Part shown: positions 34,601 to 44,387 of the stretch, in pieces
Layout of the letters: each line of letters starts with the position of its first letter
How positions within the stretch are numbered: position 1 is the first letter of the stretch
Assembly (NCBI GenBank): GCA_028716385.1
Contig: JAQUPX010000001.1
Span: 734,613 to 798,612 of the forward strand
Length of the DNA: 64,000 bases
Direction: 5' to 3'
Source: a bacterium
GTDB lineage: Bacteria > Hydrothermota > UBA3073 > JACQXS01 > JAQTXJ01
Position numbers and translations under genes: made by a program
Notes under the pieces: model-generated
Seen by the model: the letters and a program-made list of their open reading frames with translations, nothing else
The model's database searches: none
Told to the model about the DNA's origin: nothing

Positions 34601-36955
34601 ATGTTGAATAATTATTTGCCCCACTTAAGCAAACCTCTTCGTTACGCGAATAACGAATTAAACGCTACTCATAAATCCTGGGATACGACGTTGGTTAAAT
34701 TCGCGTTATGTTATCCCGACTTATACGAAATCGGTATGAGTTATTCGGGATTACAAGTCTTATATCATTTGTTCAATATGGACAAAGACGTTCTTTGTGA
34801 ACGCACTTTTGCGCCTGCTCCGGATGCGGAAATCTGCCTGAGAACGAATAATATTCCCCTTACAAGCATAGAATCCCAAACTCCAATCAAAGATTTTGAT
34901 TGTCTCGGATTTTCTTTGCAATACGAACTTACTTATACGAACGTCCTTAATATACTTGAACTCTCTCATATCCCGATACATCGTGAAGAAAGGGAAGAAT
35001 CTTATCCCCTCGTTATTGCAGGTGGCCCCGGGACATTTAATCCTGCACCGCTGTCGGCATTCTTTGACGCCTTTTTTATAGGAGAAATAGAACCCATATT
35101 GCCTGAGTTTCTTACACTCCTGAAAAAATCCAAAACTCATAAACTAAAGAAAACAGAATTACTTAAAGAACTGTCAAAAATAAACGGGATATTCGTTCCC
35201 GGGATAAACACGTATGCTAAAAACCAATATGCCGTAGACCTAAAAAAAGAATGGTTCCCCTCCTGTCCTATACTACCATTTCTTGCCATAGAACGGGATG
35301 CGCTTGTCGTTGAAACTGCCCGCGGATGCGTAAAAGGGTGCAGGTTTTGCCAGCCCGGTATGACAAGAAGACCCTACAGGGAAAGAAAAGCAAAAGACAT
35401 ATTGGAACTCATAAAAGAAGGAGTCAAAAATACGGGATACACGGACATATCCTTGCTTTCCCTTAATGTAACGGAACATTCCGAAATAATAGAAATTATT
35501 AAAGAAATAAAACAAATGAACCTTAACCCTGTTTTACCTTCTCTTCCTGCCTCTGCTTTTTCATCCGAACTTATTTCCCTGCTCCCGAATCACGGGTTTA
35601 CTATCGTTCCCGAAGCCGGGACGGAAAGTTTAAGAAACGTATTAAACAAAGACCTGACGGATTCCCAGATACTTGAATTTTGCGAAAATGCAACAAAACA
35701 TAGAACTACTCACATTAAATTATATTATATGATTGGTTTGCCAAAAGAACAGCCGTCTGATATAGACGGTATAGTAAGCCTTACAAACAAAATTACAAAA
35801 GTTTTCAGGAATCAAATTAATATTTCTATATCTCCTTTTGTTCCAAAATCGCATACTCCTTTTCAATGGGAAGCACAGGAAAGTCCGGCAACAATGGAGG
35901 ATAAGGCGAGATACCTTAAAAACAACATCCGGGGCAGAATAAAACTTAATTACAGAGACCCCAGGATATCAATGTTAGAAGGAATAATTGCGCGCGGGGA
36001 TGAAAAAGCATCTCAAATTATAGAATGCGCATACAAAGCAGGAGCAAAATTTGACGCATGGACGGAATACTTTAATTTTAATTGCTGGGAACAAGCTTTT
36101 GAAAAAACGGGTATATCACCGGAAACTTATTTACAGGAAAGAGATGAGAATATTCCTTTGCCATGGGATAATATAGATTCGGGCGTCACGAAAGAATATC
36201 TTCTGGAAGAACGGCACAAAGCAACCTTAACGAGTGATTGCAGAAAAGGGTGTTCCAATTGTGGAGTTTGCGTCTCAACTTATACAATCCCGACAAGAAA
36301 AGAAACTACCCCAAACGATGTCAATTTTGGAAGAACAAAAAAAACTGTTTCTTCTTTCCCTTCCGGAAAAGTCAGGATACGCGTCAAATACGCGAAACTG
36401 GAAAAACTAAAATTCCTTGGACATTTAGACCTTGTAAGAGCTATCACAAGAGCAATAGAAAGAGCATCCTTGCCCGTTATTTATTCTCAGGGTTTTGTAA
36501 AACGTCCTCAAATATCTTTTTCCGCTCCTTTGCCTTTTGGATTAACGTCGCAAGAAGAATATTTCGACGTATTGCTCGAAAACTCTCCCTCACCGAAAGA
36601 TATACTATCCAAATTGGAACAATCTATGCCTATAGGTTTGAAGATATTGGAAGTCCTGAAAGTAATGGATAATTCTTCGCCGCTATTTGAAGAATTTAAA
36701 AAATCAAGATACCTGATTCATAATATAACAGTGGATAAAACACAAATAGATGAGTTTATGGGAAAAAAGGAAATCATTGTAAATGATTTGAACTTGAGAG
36801 ATTTCGTGTTAGAAATAGAACAGGAAAAAGATACTCTTATTTTACTAATGCGTATAGGCAAAATAAAACCGTATCATGTGATTGGAAGCCTTCTTGGCAT
36901 CTCTGAAGACAAAGCCCTTGACTTTAATATTGAAAGAATAAAATTAGAAAAGTAA
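34601..36955 (+). CDS. Radical SAM protein (TIGR03960-like) fused to DUF2344
   Basis: The protein has 784 residues. The N-terminal third resembles the B12-binding-like domain of TIGR03960 (YPDLYEIGMSYSGLQVLYH). The radical SAM motif ETARGCVKGCRFCQPG lies near 245, followed by the barrel. A Cys-rich linker (DCRKGCSNCGVC, about 545) and a C-terminal DUF2344/TIGR03936 domain follow (RIRVKYAKLEKLKFLGHLDLVRAITRAIER at about 590-619, then FVKRPQISFSAPLPFG). The fused form is common in bacteria and its substrate is unsettled; tRNA or RNA modification is a frequent guess. In many genomes it precedes RNase G, but here a glycosyltransferase follows after 18 nt. Confidence 0.88.
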   Translation: MLNNYLPHLSKPLRYANNELNATHKSWDTTLVKFALCYPDLYEIGMSYSGLQVLYHLFNMDKDVLCERTFAPAPDAEICLRTNNIPLTSIESQTPIKDFDCLGFSLQYELTYTNVLNILELSHIPIHREEREESYPLVIAGGPGTFNPAPLSAFFDAFFIGEIEPILPEFLTLLKKSKTHKLKKTELLKELSKINGIFVPGINTYAKNQYAVDLKKEWFPSCPILPFLAIERDALVVETARGCVKGCRFCQPGMTRRPYRERKAKDILELIKEGVKNTGYTDISLLSLNVTEHSEIIEIIKEIKQMNLNPVLPSLPASAFSSELISLLPNHGFTIVPEAGTESLRNVLNKDLTDSQILEFCENATKHRTTHIKLYYMIGLPKEQPSDIDGIVSLTNKITKVFRNQINISISPFVPKSHTPFQWEAQESPATMEDKARYLKNNIRGRIKLNYRDPRISMLEGIIARGDEKASQIIECAYKAGAKFDAWTEYFNFNCWEQAFEKTGISPETYLQERDENIPLPWDNIDSGVTKEYLLEERHKATLTSDCRKGCSNCGVCVSTYTIPTRKETTPNDVNFGRTKKTVSSFPSGKVRIRVKYAKLEKLKFLGHLDLVRAITRAIERASLPVIYSQGFVKRPQISFSAPLPFGLTSQEEYFDVLLENSPSPKDILSKLEQSMPIGLKILEVLKVMDNSSPLFEEFKKSRYLIHNITVDKTQIDEFMGKKEIIVNDLNLRDFVLEIEQEKDTLILLMRIGKIKPYHVIGSLLGISEDKALDFNIERIKLEK

Positions 36956-36973
36956 ATATTCTTAAGTCAAAAA

Positions 36974-38122
36974 ATGAATAAAAAAATAAAAATTTGTATG
37001 GTAGTTTATGCTTATTACCCCTGGGATGAGTCAAGAGTCCAGAGAGAAGCAATTGCATTAGCAAAAATGGGACATACTGTTGATGTCATTTGTTTGAGGA
37101 AAAATAACGAACCGATAACCGGCAACGAAAACGGAGTAACCTTTTATCGCCTTCCTATGAGAAGACATTACAGCAAAAAAATATTGGTTCAACTCACGGA
37201 TTATTGTTTTTTCGGTGTTCTCGTTTTTTTGCGGCTTCTTAGAAAAGGATGCACATATAAAATTATTCATTTCCATACGCCCCCGGATATGTTTATTTTT
37301 GCAGGTATTATCCCAAAATTGTGCGGCAAGAAAATGATTCTTGATATTCACGATTTGCAACCCGAACTTTATACTGCAAAAGTTTCCAAAGGCCTGATAG
37401 TGGATGTGTTAACCATAAGCGAAAAACTTGCCTGCAGATTCGCCAATAACGTTATAACGGTAACGGATATCTGGAGAAATAGACTTATTAAAAGAGGAGT
37501 TCCCGCGCAAAAATGCGATGTCATAATGAATCTTCCCGATGAAAAAGTTTTTTATTCGCGACCTAAACAAAAAGATAGTTTTTATAACATAGTTTACCAC
37601 GGAACGCTGGTAAAACGATACGGCGTTGATGTTATTATAAAAGCCATTCCCCTTGTAAAAACTACTATCCCGGGAATAAAATTACATATTGTAGGGGATG
37701 GGGAAGAGCTAAATAATCTTATAAGTTTAGCATCAACATTAGGCGTTGAAGATAAAATATATTTTAGTAAAAAATTTGTAACCGTAGATGAATTGCCGGA
37801 TATACTTTCTAAAATGAATACGGGAATCGTCCCGAACCGCGCAGATTGTTTCACGAAAGAAGTATTAAATACCAAACTTCTTGAATATGCCTCAATGAAT
37901 ATACCTATAATTGCAAGTTCTACGATAGGCATAAGAACTTATTTCGATAAAGATTCCATACTATTTTTTACTCCGGAAAACGAAAAAGAACTTGCAGAGA
38001 AGATTATTTATCTTTACAATAATCCGAATAAAGCTAAGGAGTTAGTTGCTAATGCAGAAAAAATATTCAAAAAACACAATTGGAGAGCAGAATCTCAAAA
38101 GCTTAGAAAATATTGTAGGTAA
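36974..38122 (+). CDS. Glycosyltransferase family 4 protein
   Basis: The protein has 382 residues, typical GT-B length. The N-terminal domain has YYPWDESRVQREAIALAKMGHTVDVI (about 13-38). The C-terminal nucleotide-sugar domain has VYHGTLVKRYGVDVIIKAI, LHIVGDGEE and a late NRADCFTKEVLNTKLLEYASMNIPIIAS segment with the usual Glu-x7-Glu region. It probably transfers a hexose to a surface glycan or lipid, but there is no pathway context here. It overlaps the next gene by 71 nt, an unusually long overlap, with which it should be coupled. Confidence 0.88.
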   Translation: MNKKIKICMVVYAYYPWDESRVQREAIALAKMGHTVDVICLRKNNEPITGNENGVTFYRLPMRRHYSKKILVQLTDYCFFGVLVFLRLLRKGCTYKIIHFHTPPDMFIFAGIIPKLCGKKMILDIHDLQPELYTAKVSKGLIVDVLTISEKLACRFANNVITVTDIWRNRLIKRGVPAQKCDVIMNLPDEKVFYSRPKQKDSFYNIVYHGTLVKRYGVDVIIKAIPLVKTTIPGIKLHIVGDGEELNNLISLASTLGVEDKIYFSKKFVTVDELPDILSKMNTGIVPNRADCFTKEVLNTKLLEYASMNIPIIASSTIGIRTYFDKDSILFFTPENEKELAEKIIYLYNNPNKAKELVANAEKIFKKHNWRAESQKLRKYCR

Positions 38123-39461
38123 AGACAACGTATTAGTTCTACCCGAAGATTGCGAAAAATATTCTCACGATGAAACGGTTGGATTATCTGCATTCCCAGA
38201 TGTCGTAGTAAAACCCGGTTGCGCAAAAGAGATACAGGAAATAATGTATCTTGCGAACAAAGAAAAAATTCCCGTTACCCCTCGTGGAGCCGGAACGGGA
38301 TTATCGGGCGGCGCCATTCCTAAATGTGGCGGGATTGTCTTATCGCTTGAGAGACTTAATAAAATCATAGAAATAGATACGGAAAATATGATGGCAATAG
38401 TAGAACCTTGTGTTATAAATGCTGACCTCGGGAAAGAAGCAAATAAATACGATTTGTTTTATCCTCCGGACCCGGCTTCCCTTGATTCGTGCAGTATCGG
38501 TGGGAACATTGCAGAATGCGCAGGCGGGGCAAGAACGCTAAAATACGGAACGACTAAGAATTATGTAACAGGCTTGAATGCAGTAATTCCAACGGGAGAA
38601 ATAATAACCTGCGGCGGGAAATTAGTAAAAAATGTCGTCGGGTATAACCTGATGGATTTACTTCTGGGCTCGGAAGGAACTCTTGCAATCATAACTCAGG
38701 CAACACTCAGGTTGCTTCCTTTGCCAAAAGAAAGAGTCATACTTTTAATTCCGTACAAAGATATAGAAAGTGCGGCTAACTCTGCATTCGCTATGTTTCG
38801 TCAAAAAATACTCCCTTCCGCAATTGAGTTTGCGGAAAAATCTGCCATTGAAGCGGCGGAAATATTTCTGAAAAGAAAATTGCCTTACAGAGAAGCAGAA
38901 GCACAGTTGTTTATAGAACTTGATGGAGAATACAAAGAACAATTGGAAAAAGAATATAACACAATAGGCGATATTGCTTTAAGTACAGGCGCAATAGACG
39001 TAATCGTATCAACGGGTAGATTAGAACAGGAAAAGATATGGGAAGCAAGACGTTGCATTTCCGATGCGCTTAAAGAAAAATATAAACTAAAAGTAAGTGA
39101 AGATGTAATTGTTCCAAGAAATAAGATACCTGCATTGTTGAAAGGAATAAAAGAAATAGAAAAAAAGCATAACGTAACCATAATAAGTTTCGGGCATATA
39201 GGGGATGGAAACGTTCATACGAATATACTTAGTGAATCCGCCTCAAGCGAAGAATGGAAAAACAAATGTCCGTTAATCATCAGAGAATTATTTGAACTCG
39301 TTATAAAACTCGGCGGAACGATTTCTGCAGAACACGGTATTGGTTTGGCAAAACAACCTTATATCAATATGGCTCTCGATAATACGCAGATTGCGCTTAT
39401 GAAAAACATAAAAAAAGTTTTTGACCCGAATAATATATTAAACCCGGGGAAGATTTTTTGA
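38052..39461 (+). CDS. FAD-binding oxidoreductase, GlcD family
   Basis: The protein has 469 residues from the ATG at 38052, which lies 71 nt inside the glycosyltransferase gene behind AAGGAG. An N-terminal FAD_binding_4 (PCMH) domain has VTPRGAGTGLSGGAIP and YPPDPASLDSCSIGGNIAECAGG. A C-terminal oxidase domain has ISFGHIGDGNVHTNI and GGTISAEHGIGLAK with conserved His residues, and the end FDPNNILNPGKIF. The family oxidises 2-hydroxy acids such as glycolate or lactate. No GlcE/GlcF partners are near, so the exact substrate is unknown. Confidence 0.92.
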   Translation: MQKKYSKNTIGEQNLKSLENIVGKDNVLVLPEDCEKYSHDETVGLSAFPDVVVKPGCAKEIQEIMYLANKEKIPVTPRGAGTGLSGGAIPKCGGIVLSLERLNKIIEIDTENMMAIVEPCVINADLGKEANKYDLFYPPDPASLDSCSIGGNIAECAGGARTLKYGTTKNYVTGLNAVIPTGEIITCGGKLVKNVVGYNLMDLLLGSEGTLAIITQATLRLLPLPKERVILLIPYKDIESAANSAFAMFRQKILPSAIEFAEKSAIEAAEIFLKRKLPYREAEAQLFIELDGEYKEQLEKEYNTIGDIALSTGAIDVIVSTGRLEQEKIWEARRCISDALKEKYKLKVSEDVIVPRNKIPALLKGIKEIEKKHNVTIISFGHIGDGNVHTNILSESASSEEWKNKCPLIIRELFELVIKLGGTISAEHGIGLAKQPYINMALDNTQIALMKNIKKVFDPNNILNPGKIF

Positions 39462-39522
39462 ATATTCGCATCAAACCGCTATTAACAGATGCTTACCTAT
39501 GGTAACGAGGATATCCAAGAAA

Positions 39523-39574
39523 GTAGCCGAAGGCTTTAGCCTGAGTAATAACGCAACCTGAAGGTTGCGGCTAC
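39523..39574. repeat. Cruciform-type repeat (GTAGCCG ... CGGCTAC)
   Basis: The outer stem GTAGCCG/CGGCTAC encloses two further hairpins, AGGC-TTTA-GCCT and GCAACC-TGAA-GGTTGC. This three-way structure sits between the oxidoreductase gene and the convergent gene at 39670. It occurs once in this window, and the arrangement is typical of dispersed palindromic repeats. Confidence 0.8.
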
Positions 39575-39669
39575 CAACAATTAATTACATTCCAAATTGA
39601 AAAATTACATAATATCTAATTTGAAACCTGTTTTTTTATGAGGCCAACGTCTTAATGAGGAATTCCAAC

Positions 39670-41190
39670 CTAAAATGGAATTTTGAGAGTGGTAAAATTA
39701 TTATCTGTAACTAATTTCTCTAATTTTTGTATTATCAAAATCATTGCTTCGGTATCCAGGGCGCAATATTTTTCAAGAGCATTCCTGACTTGTTGTACTT
39801 CTTCCGGCGTTGTTTTTCTTCCTACAAGAGAACCGTAAGTGACGTAAAAATATTTCAAGAATGCGGTTCCGCCATTGGATATTTCCATATCGCTGTAGCT
39901 TTTATTTGTCAACGCGGGAAGCACGGATTTAATTGAAGCGCTGCCTTTTTGTTTGGAGTTGTAATAATAAAAATTTCTAAAAGGATTAATTAAATCTACC
40001 ATTCTTTTAATTGTTTCATCAACCCATTGCTTGTATTCCGGAAAATATTCCCCGAGGTCGGTAAATATTTTTTGTTCAAAACTTTGATTATAGACTAAAA
40101 TACTACCCGAATCTTTTAATAATTCTTTTAGTTTTTGAATAATAACTGCTCTTGTATCTATTGCGCCGTCTGTTAAATAAGAAAAGTGACCGGGAGATTT
40201 GGATTTTTTCTCGATTATGTGCAGGGAAAATTGAAAAGGAATATGTTGATGTGGTCTTGTGCCATCATATAAGGGAATGGCAGTGGTATAAGTTTCAAAA
40301 TCCAAAAAATATAAAGGATAGTGCAATGTATTTAAAAATTCTTTAATTCCTTTCTTGTCTATAAAGGGGTTTCCGCTTTTCTCGCAATAAATTTGTTTTT
40401 TTTGTTTTTCATCTAATTCACAATCTTCGGGAATGTCTTTCATTGAAAGGATTCCGGATTCAAACAATTCAAAAGCTTTATCTCTCCCGCGATATAATTG
40501 GAATACATTGTTTTCGGGAAGAAAATCCCAACAATATTCTTTCAAAGGGCACTCATAAGGAGAATTGCAATGCTTTCCGATTTTAATATCGGGTATTTCT
40601 CTTTTTGACATATTCTTAAGCATTAAGTTGATTCTCTCTTCCATTCCGATAGTTTCTTTTTCTACTTCAGAACTTATGTCCTTTCTAATAAAAAATTGTA
40701 CAGGGTCAATTTCTCCGTTCTTTACATATTCATTATTTATATACATTACAAAGCAGTTTTTTATTTTAATCCCGGCTTTTTCGTAGCAGTATTTTTGGAA
40801 CGAAACGTCCTGGATATGAACCTCTTTTACGCTTGTGGAGCTTTTAACCTCTACTATATTCCATTGATTATCTTCCGTTGGTTCCAGAATGTCTACTTTT
40901 GCATATACTCTACCTGCAAGAAATCCGGCTTCAAATAATGGGACTCTCAGGAACAGGGCTTTTTGGGATTCTTCAATATTCTCCTTAAAACCCATTGATT
41001 CGAACCCTTTTCCATTCGGAAAGAGTTTTTTGGCAAGTTCTCCGACTAGATTCCCTTGTTCAAATACGTATTGAGTCCCTTCGTCGGTTTCGGGAATTTT
41101 ATCTGCTTCATTCAGGAGCATCCATAAGTATTTATGGCATTGCAATCCGTTAAGGTATTTTGATTTCGTCAGAAGCGGCGCATATTGCAT
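39670..41190 (-). CDS. DUF2779-like nuclease-related protein
   Basis: The protein has 506 residues. The N-terminal part resembles a Cas4/RecB-type nuclease: an early Cys (GLQCHKYLW), KVDILEPTEDNQWNIVEVKSS with the Asp/Glu-x-Lys core (about 98-118), and a later cluster HCNSPYECPLKEYCW that could complete an iron-sulfur site. The C-terminal part has the DUF2779 signature YFLDFETYTTAIPLYDGTRPHQHIPFQFSLH (about 294-325), an RNase H-fold DEDD-type exonuclease start, and a late ALEKYCALDTEAM. It may process nucleic acid. No CRISPR array or cas gene lies nearby. No ribosome-binding site precedes the ATG. Confidence 0.8.
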   Translation of the reverse strand: MQYAPLLTKSKYLNGLQCHKYLWMLLNEADKIPETDEGTQYVFEQGNLVGELAKKLFPNGKGFESMGFKENIEESQKALFLRVPLFEAGFLAGRVYAKVDILEPTEDNQWNIVEVKSSTSVKEVHIQDVSFQKYCYEKAGIKIKNCFVMYINNEYVKNGEIDPVQFFIRKDISSEVEKETIGMEERINLMLKNMSKREIPDIKIGKHCNSPYECPLKEYCWDFLPENNVFQLYRGRDKAFELFESGILSMKDIPEDCELDEKQKKQIYCEKSGNPFIDKKGIKEFLNTLHYPLYFLDFETYTTAIPLYDGTRPHQHIPFQFSLHIIEKKSKSPGHFSYLTDGAIDTRAVIIQKLKELLKDSGSILVYNQSFEQKIFTDLGEYFPEYKQWVDETIKRMVDLINPFRNFYYYNSKQKGSASIKSVLPALTNKSYSDMEISNGGTAFLKYFYVTYGSLVGRKTTPEEVQQVRNALEKYCALDTEAMILIIQKLEKLVTDNNFTTLKIPF

Positions 41191-41386
41191 TATTGTTTTT
41201 TTAATGTATAAGGGTTTTCTATAAAGTCAATTCTTTTTTAATTCGTAGTAATTAAGAAGAAACGAATTGTAATTAAGGAGTAACTTATGGTAATTTATTG
41301 TAACGAATAGAGATTCTTCGCTACGCTCAGTCACCGCCAAGGCGGGATGTGCCAAATGACAGATGCGGGGAACGGGGAGAAGGGTA

Positions 41387-42643
41387 CTACAGCACAATCC
41401 CGTCTTTCATTCTAATTTTACCTTTAACGATTGTCATTACGGGTTTGCCTTTTAATTTCCATTTGTCAAAGGGGCTATTTCGAGATTTGGATTCGAATTT
41501 ATTTACATCTACTGCCCATTCTTTGTTTAAGTCTATGATAGTTATATCTGCAGGCATACCCGGTGTCAGATGCCCTGCCGGCAAGTTAAATATCCTTGCA
41601 GGATTGCAGGTTAATTTTGCAATCAGAACATTGAGCGGTATAATATTTTTATGCACTAATTCCGAAAGCAATACTCCCAGAGAGGTTTCTATGCCTATCA
41701 TTCCACAGGCGGCTTTTTCCCAGACTAAATCTTTGTCTGCTTTAGTATGAGGCGCATGGTCGGAAGCGATTACGTCAATTGTTCCATCGCGGAGTCCATC
41801 CTGCATCGCTTTTACGTCTGAAATTTTTCTCAAGGCAGGATTTACTTTTGCAAGCGTTCCGTATTTTTTCTCGTATGATTTATCAAGAATAAGGTGGTGA
41901 GGCGTAACTTCACAGGTTATATTCAAGCCTTTTGATTTGGCGATTCTTATTGCATTTAAACTTTCTTCAAGACTTATATGGGCGAAATGCAAAGACGTAT
42001 TCGTTTTTTCTACAAGAGCAATATCTCGTTTTACGTAGAATATTTCAGGCTCTTCGTTTAATTTTCCCGTAATAGATTCTGCCCAGTTAGAAGATTCGCA
42101 GTGAGGGGATAACATTATTTTGTTCTTTTGGGCTTCAATTAGGGCTTTTTGCATAAGTTCAGGGTATATTACGGGATCGCCGTCATCCGTAAACATTGCT
42201 GCCCCGGAATCTTTTAGCTCCCGAATATTTATTAATTGATTATGTTTATCGCCTGTTGTGATGCAGGCAGAGGAGTATAAATTTATAAGTCCAACTTCTT
42301 TACCTCTTTTTATAACCTTTTTCAGGATATCTGAATTATCTATTCTTGGTTTGGTATTGGGTTCACAAATAACAGAAGTGAAACCACCGGCAAGCGCGGC
42401 TCTTGAGCCTGTGTAAATGTCTTCTTTTTGTTCTTCTCCCGGTTCACGAAAGTGCGTGTGAACATCGATAAGTCCCGGTGTTATTATAAGATTAGAAGCG
42501 TCTATTAGAGTTGCATCTTTTTTGGATATGTTTGGAGCAATGGAATCAATGGTGTCATTTTTAATAAGAATATCCAATTTAGCATCTATATTATTGGCGT
42601 GGTCAATTACTCTGCCGTTTTTAATTAATAAATAGTTATGCAT
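41387..42643 (-). CDS. pyrC: Dihydroorotase
   Basis: The protein has 418 residues, class I length. It closes carbamoyl-aspartate to dihydroorotate in pyrimidine synthesis. Metal ligands are in DVHTHFREPG (about 60-69), and the active-site Asp-His lies in ASDHAPHTKADKD (about 297). No ribosome-binding site is visible, because the DNA just upstream is an inserted palindrome block. The first 27 nt of the gene recur at 42767-42793, at the xer stop codon, which suggests the original start overlapped that stop before the insertion. Other pyr genes are not in this window. Confidence 0.95.
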   Translation of the reverse strand: MHNYLLIKNGRVIDHANNIDAKLDILIKNDTIDSIAPNISKKDATLIDASNLIITPGLIDVHTHFREPGEEQKEDIYTGSRAALAGGFTSVICEPNTKPRIDNSDILKKVIKRGKEVGLINLYSSACITTGDKHNQLINIRELKDSGAAMFTDDGDPVIYPELMQKALIEAQKNKIMLSPHCESSNWAESITGKLNEEPEIFYVKRDIALVEKTNTSLHFAHISLEESLNAIRIAKSKGLNITCEVTPHHLILDKSYEKKYGTLAKVNPALRKISDVKAMQDGLRDGTIDVIASDHAPHTKADKDLVWEKAACGMIGIETSLGVLLSELVHKNIIPLNVLIAKLTCNPARIFNLPAGHLTPGMPADITIIDLNKEWAVDVNKFESKSRNSPFDKWKLKGKPVMTIVKGKIRMKDGIVL

Positions 42644-42793
42644 AAGGATACAAAAAGTTGAGCAAGTTTCCCTTTAACAGAATGGATTCCCGCTTTCGCG
42701 GGAATGACGAACAGGTGCTCCCCCCCAAAAAAGAAGACTGGCAGCCACACGCCTGTTTTCTACATACGTTTTTAATTAATAAGTAATTATGCA
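42616..42793. repeat. 27-nt direct repeats flanking an inserted palindrome block
   Basis: 42616-42642 and 42767-42793 match at 25 of 27 positions (CGTTTTTAATTAATAA..). The 124 nt between them contain the ATTCCCGC/GCGGGAAT palindrome (42682-42712) and a CACACGCCTG unit. The right copy overlaps the xer stop and reads as VHNYLLIKN, a copy of the PyrC N-terminus. Confidence 0.9.
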
Positions 42794-43638
42794 CGGGGAT
42801 GTGCTTGTTTATAAGCATCTTTTAATTTTCCGATTGTTAAATGAGTATATCTTTGTGTGGAAGCGATTGAAGCATGTCCCAATAATTCCTGGATTGTGCG
42901 TAAATCGCAACCCCCATCAAGCATTACGCTTGCGTAAGTATGTCGTAAAGTATGCGGACTCATTCTTCGTAACTCTGCAATCATCCGGATATTTTTATTT
43001 ACTATGTTTTGTAAACCTCTTTGGGAAAGTCTTTTATTGTATTTGTTCAGGAATAAAGGAGCATCTCTTTCCATCATATTTCTATTTGCAAGATAGTTTT
43101 TCAAAACATATATGGCAGTGCGAGTTAAAGGAATTTTTCGCTCTTTAGCTCCTTTCCCGAGGACCGTTACGGTCTCATTAACGAAATCCAGACTTCCTAT
43201 ATTCATCCCGACTAATTCAGATGCCCTAACTCCTGTTCCATATAAAACTTCAAGAATAGTTCTATCTCTCGGAGAAAGGTTTTCGGTATCCATAAGTTTT
43301 TCTGCATCTTCTTTTGTAAGGAAAGAAGGCATTTTTGATTCTATTTTAGGAGCAGGGACAGCGGTGGCAGGGTTCTTTGGTAATGTTTTTTTCTCGACTA
43401 AAAATTTGAAGAAAGAGCGTAAGGCAGAAAGTTTTCTATTTGCCGTGCTATTATCTAACCCGTGGCGTTTAAGTCCTGCTATGAAATTTGTTATTTCTTT
43501 TTTACTTATTGTATTAATAGTTTTATCGGGGAAGACGTCTTTAAATTCTTTCAAGTCTACCGCATAACCTTTTACCGTATGTTTTGATGCATTTTTCAGT
43601 TTCAAAAACTCAATAAATTCTGCAATTTCCTGTTCCAT
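42787..43638 (-). CDS. Tyrosine recombinase, XerC/XerD-like
   Basis: The protein has 283 residues. An N-terminal SAM-like domain (1-90) is followed by a catalytic domain with all active residues: Arg in GTGVRASELVGM, Lys in VLGKGAKERKIPL, HTLRHTYAS (His-x-x-Arg), LLGHASIASTQRYTH (His, then the Tyr nucleophile). The length and even conservation fit chromosome-dimer-resolution Xer enzymes; whether it is XerC or XerD cannot be told here. It starts 2 nt after the stop of the upstream membrane gene, so the two are cotranscribed. It could also act in phage or element integration, but no element is seen. Confidence 0.9.
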   Translation of the reverse strand: MEQEIAEFIEFLKLKNASKHTVKGYAVDLKEFKDVFPDKTINTISKKEITNFIAGLKRHGLDNSTANRKLSALRSFFKFLVEKKTLPKNPATAVPAPKIESKMPSFLTKEDAEKLMDTENLSPRDRTILEVLYGTGVRASELVGMNIGSLDFVNETVTVLGKGAKERKIPLTRTAIYVLKNYLANRNMMERDAPLFLNKYNKRLSQRGLQNIVNKNIRMIAELRRMSPHTLRHTYASVMLDGGCDLRTIQELLGHASIASTQRYTHLTIGKLKDAYKQAHPRA

Positions 43639-43640
43639 TA

Positions 43641-44387
43641 TTATATTTTATTATCGTATTTACGAGTTACGCTTCCGGATGGAAATTTAGAAAACATTAT
43701 CCATAAAACACTTACAATAATTGCATAAATAAGAATTTTAAGTTGCCAGTGGAAGTGGGTTGTAGTTACGAAAAAGGCAAGCATCATAATTATTGCAGAG
43801 AAACAAATATCATAAAATAGTTTCCCATTGTTTTTTCTTTTTAGGATATGGGATACTCCTTTAATAGAGCCTTTAAGATTAATAGCATCCGGGGAAGCGC
43901 CGGTATGGGTAATCTGAAATACTCCGCCCTCTTCTTTATCAAGGTAATCAAACTTGATATTCAGGATATTATTTTGTCCGGTTTCTTCAAGTCTGAAATT
44001 ATTTGCTTTATTTTTGACATATATGATATCTTTATCCAGTATTTTAGTCCCGCCTCCTATTTCTATTCTCAGTGGGTCATTTTGAGCAATATCTCCGGAA
44101 TCAATAGTCTCGTTGCCGGCATTAAAAAAAACAATTTTAGTCAAAGAAACGGTAGTAATTTGTGTCCCTTCGTATAGAATAGACATCTTGGAAAACTTTT
44201 CTTCTCCTTTTAACAATTCGAAAGTTTTCATCCAGTAGATTGGTTTTTTGACTTTTCTGCTTTTAGTATAAAATATAATTGCAAGAATAAATCCTAAAAA
44301 GCCGATTAGAAAGCTGACCCCATTGATTATCGGGTCTTTTGATATTTTCAAGAAAAGGGAAACGGAATCAGGGTTAGTGTGTTGCAT
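43641..44387 (-). CDS. Membrane protein of unknown function
   Basis: The protein has 248 residues. One hydrophobic helix lies near 23-41 and two at 193-235. Between them is a soluble, beta-rich domain (about 55-180; SLTKIVFFNAGNETIDSGDIAQNDPLRI and GGVFQITHTGASPDAIN) of the kind seen in uncharacterised envelope proteins. Family not recognised. It leads the operon that continues with the Xer gene. A TTGACG..TACTAA promoter-like pair lies about 28 nt upstream of the ATG. Confidence 0.65.
   Translation of the reverse strand: MQHTNPDSVSLFLKISKDPIINGVSFLIGFLGFILAIIFYTKSRKVKKPIYWMKTFELLKGEEKFSKMSILYEGTQITTVSLTKIVFFNAGNETIDSGDIAQNDPLRIEIGGGTKILDKDIIYVKNKANNFRLEETGQNNILNIKFDYLDKEEGGVFQITHTGASPDAINLKGSIKGVSHILKRKNNGKLFYDICFSAIIMMLAFFVTTTHFHWQLKILIYAIIVSVLWIMFSKFPSGSVTRKYDNKI

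Noticed and set aside
39670-41190. Cas4-like nuclease as sign of a CRISPR system
   Set aside because: The protein has the DUF2779-type C-terminal domain and there is no array or other cas gene nearby.
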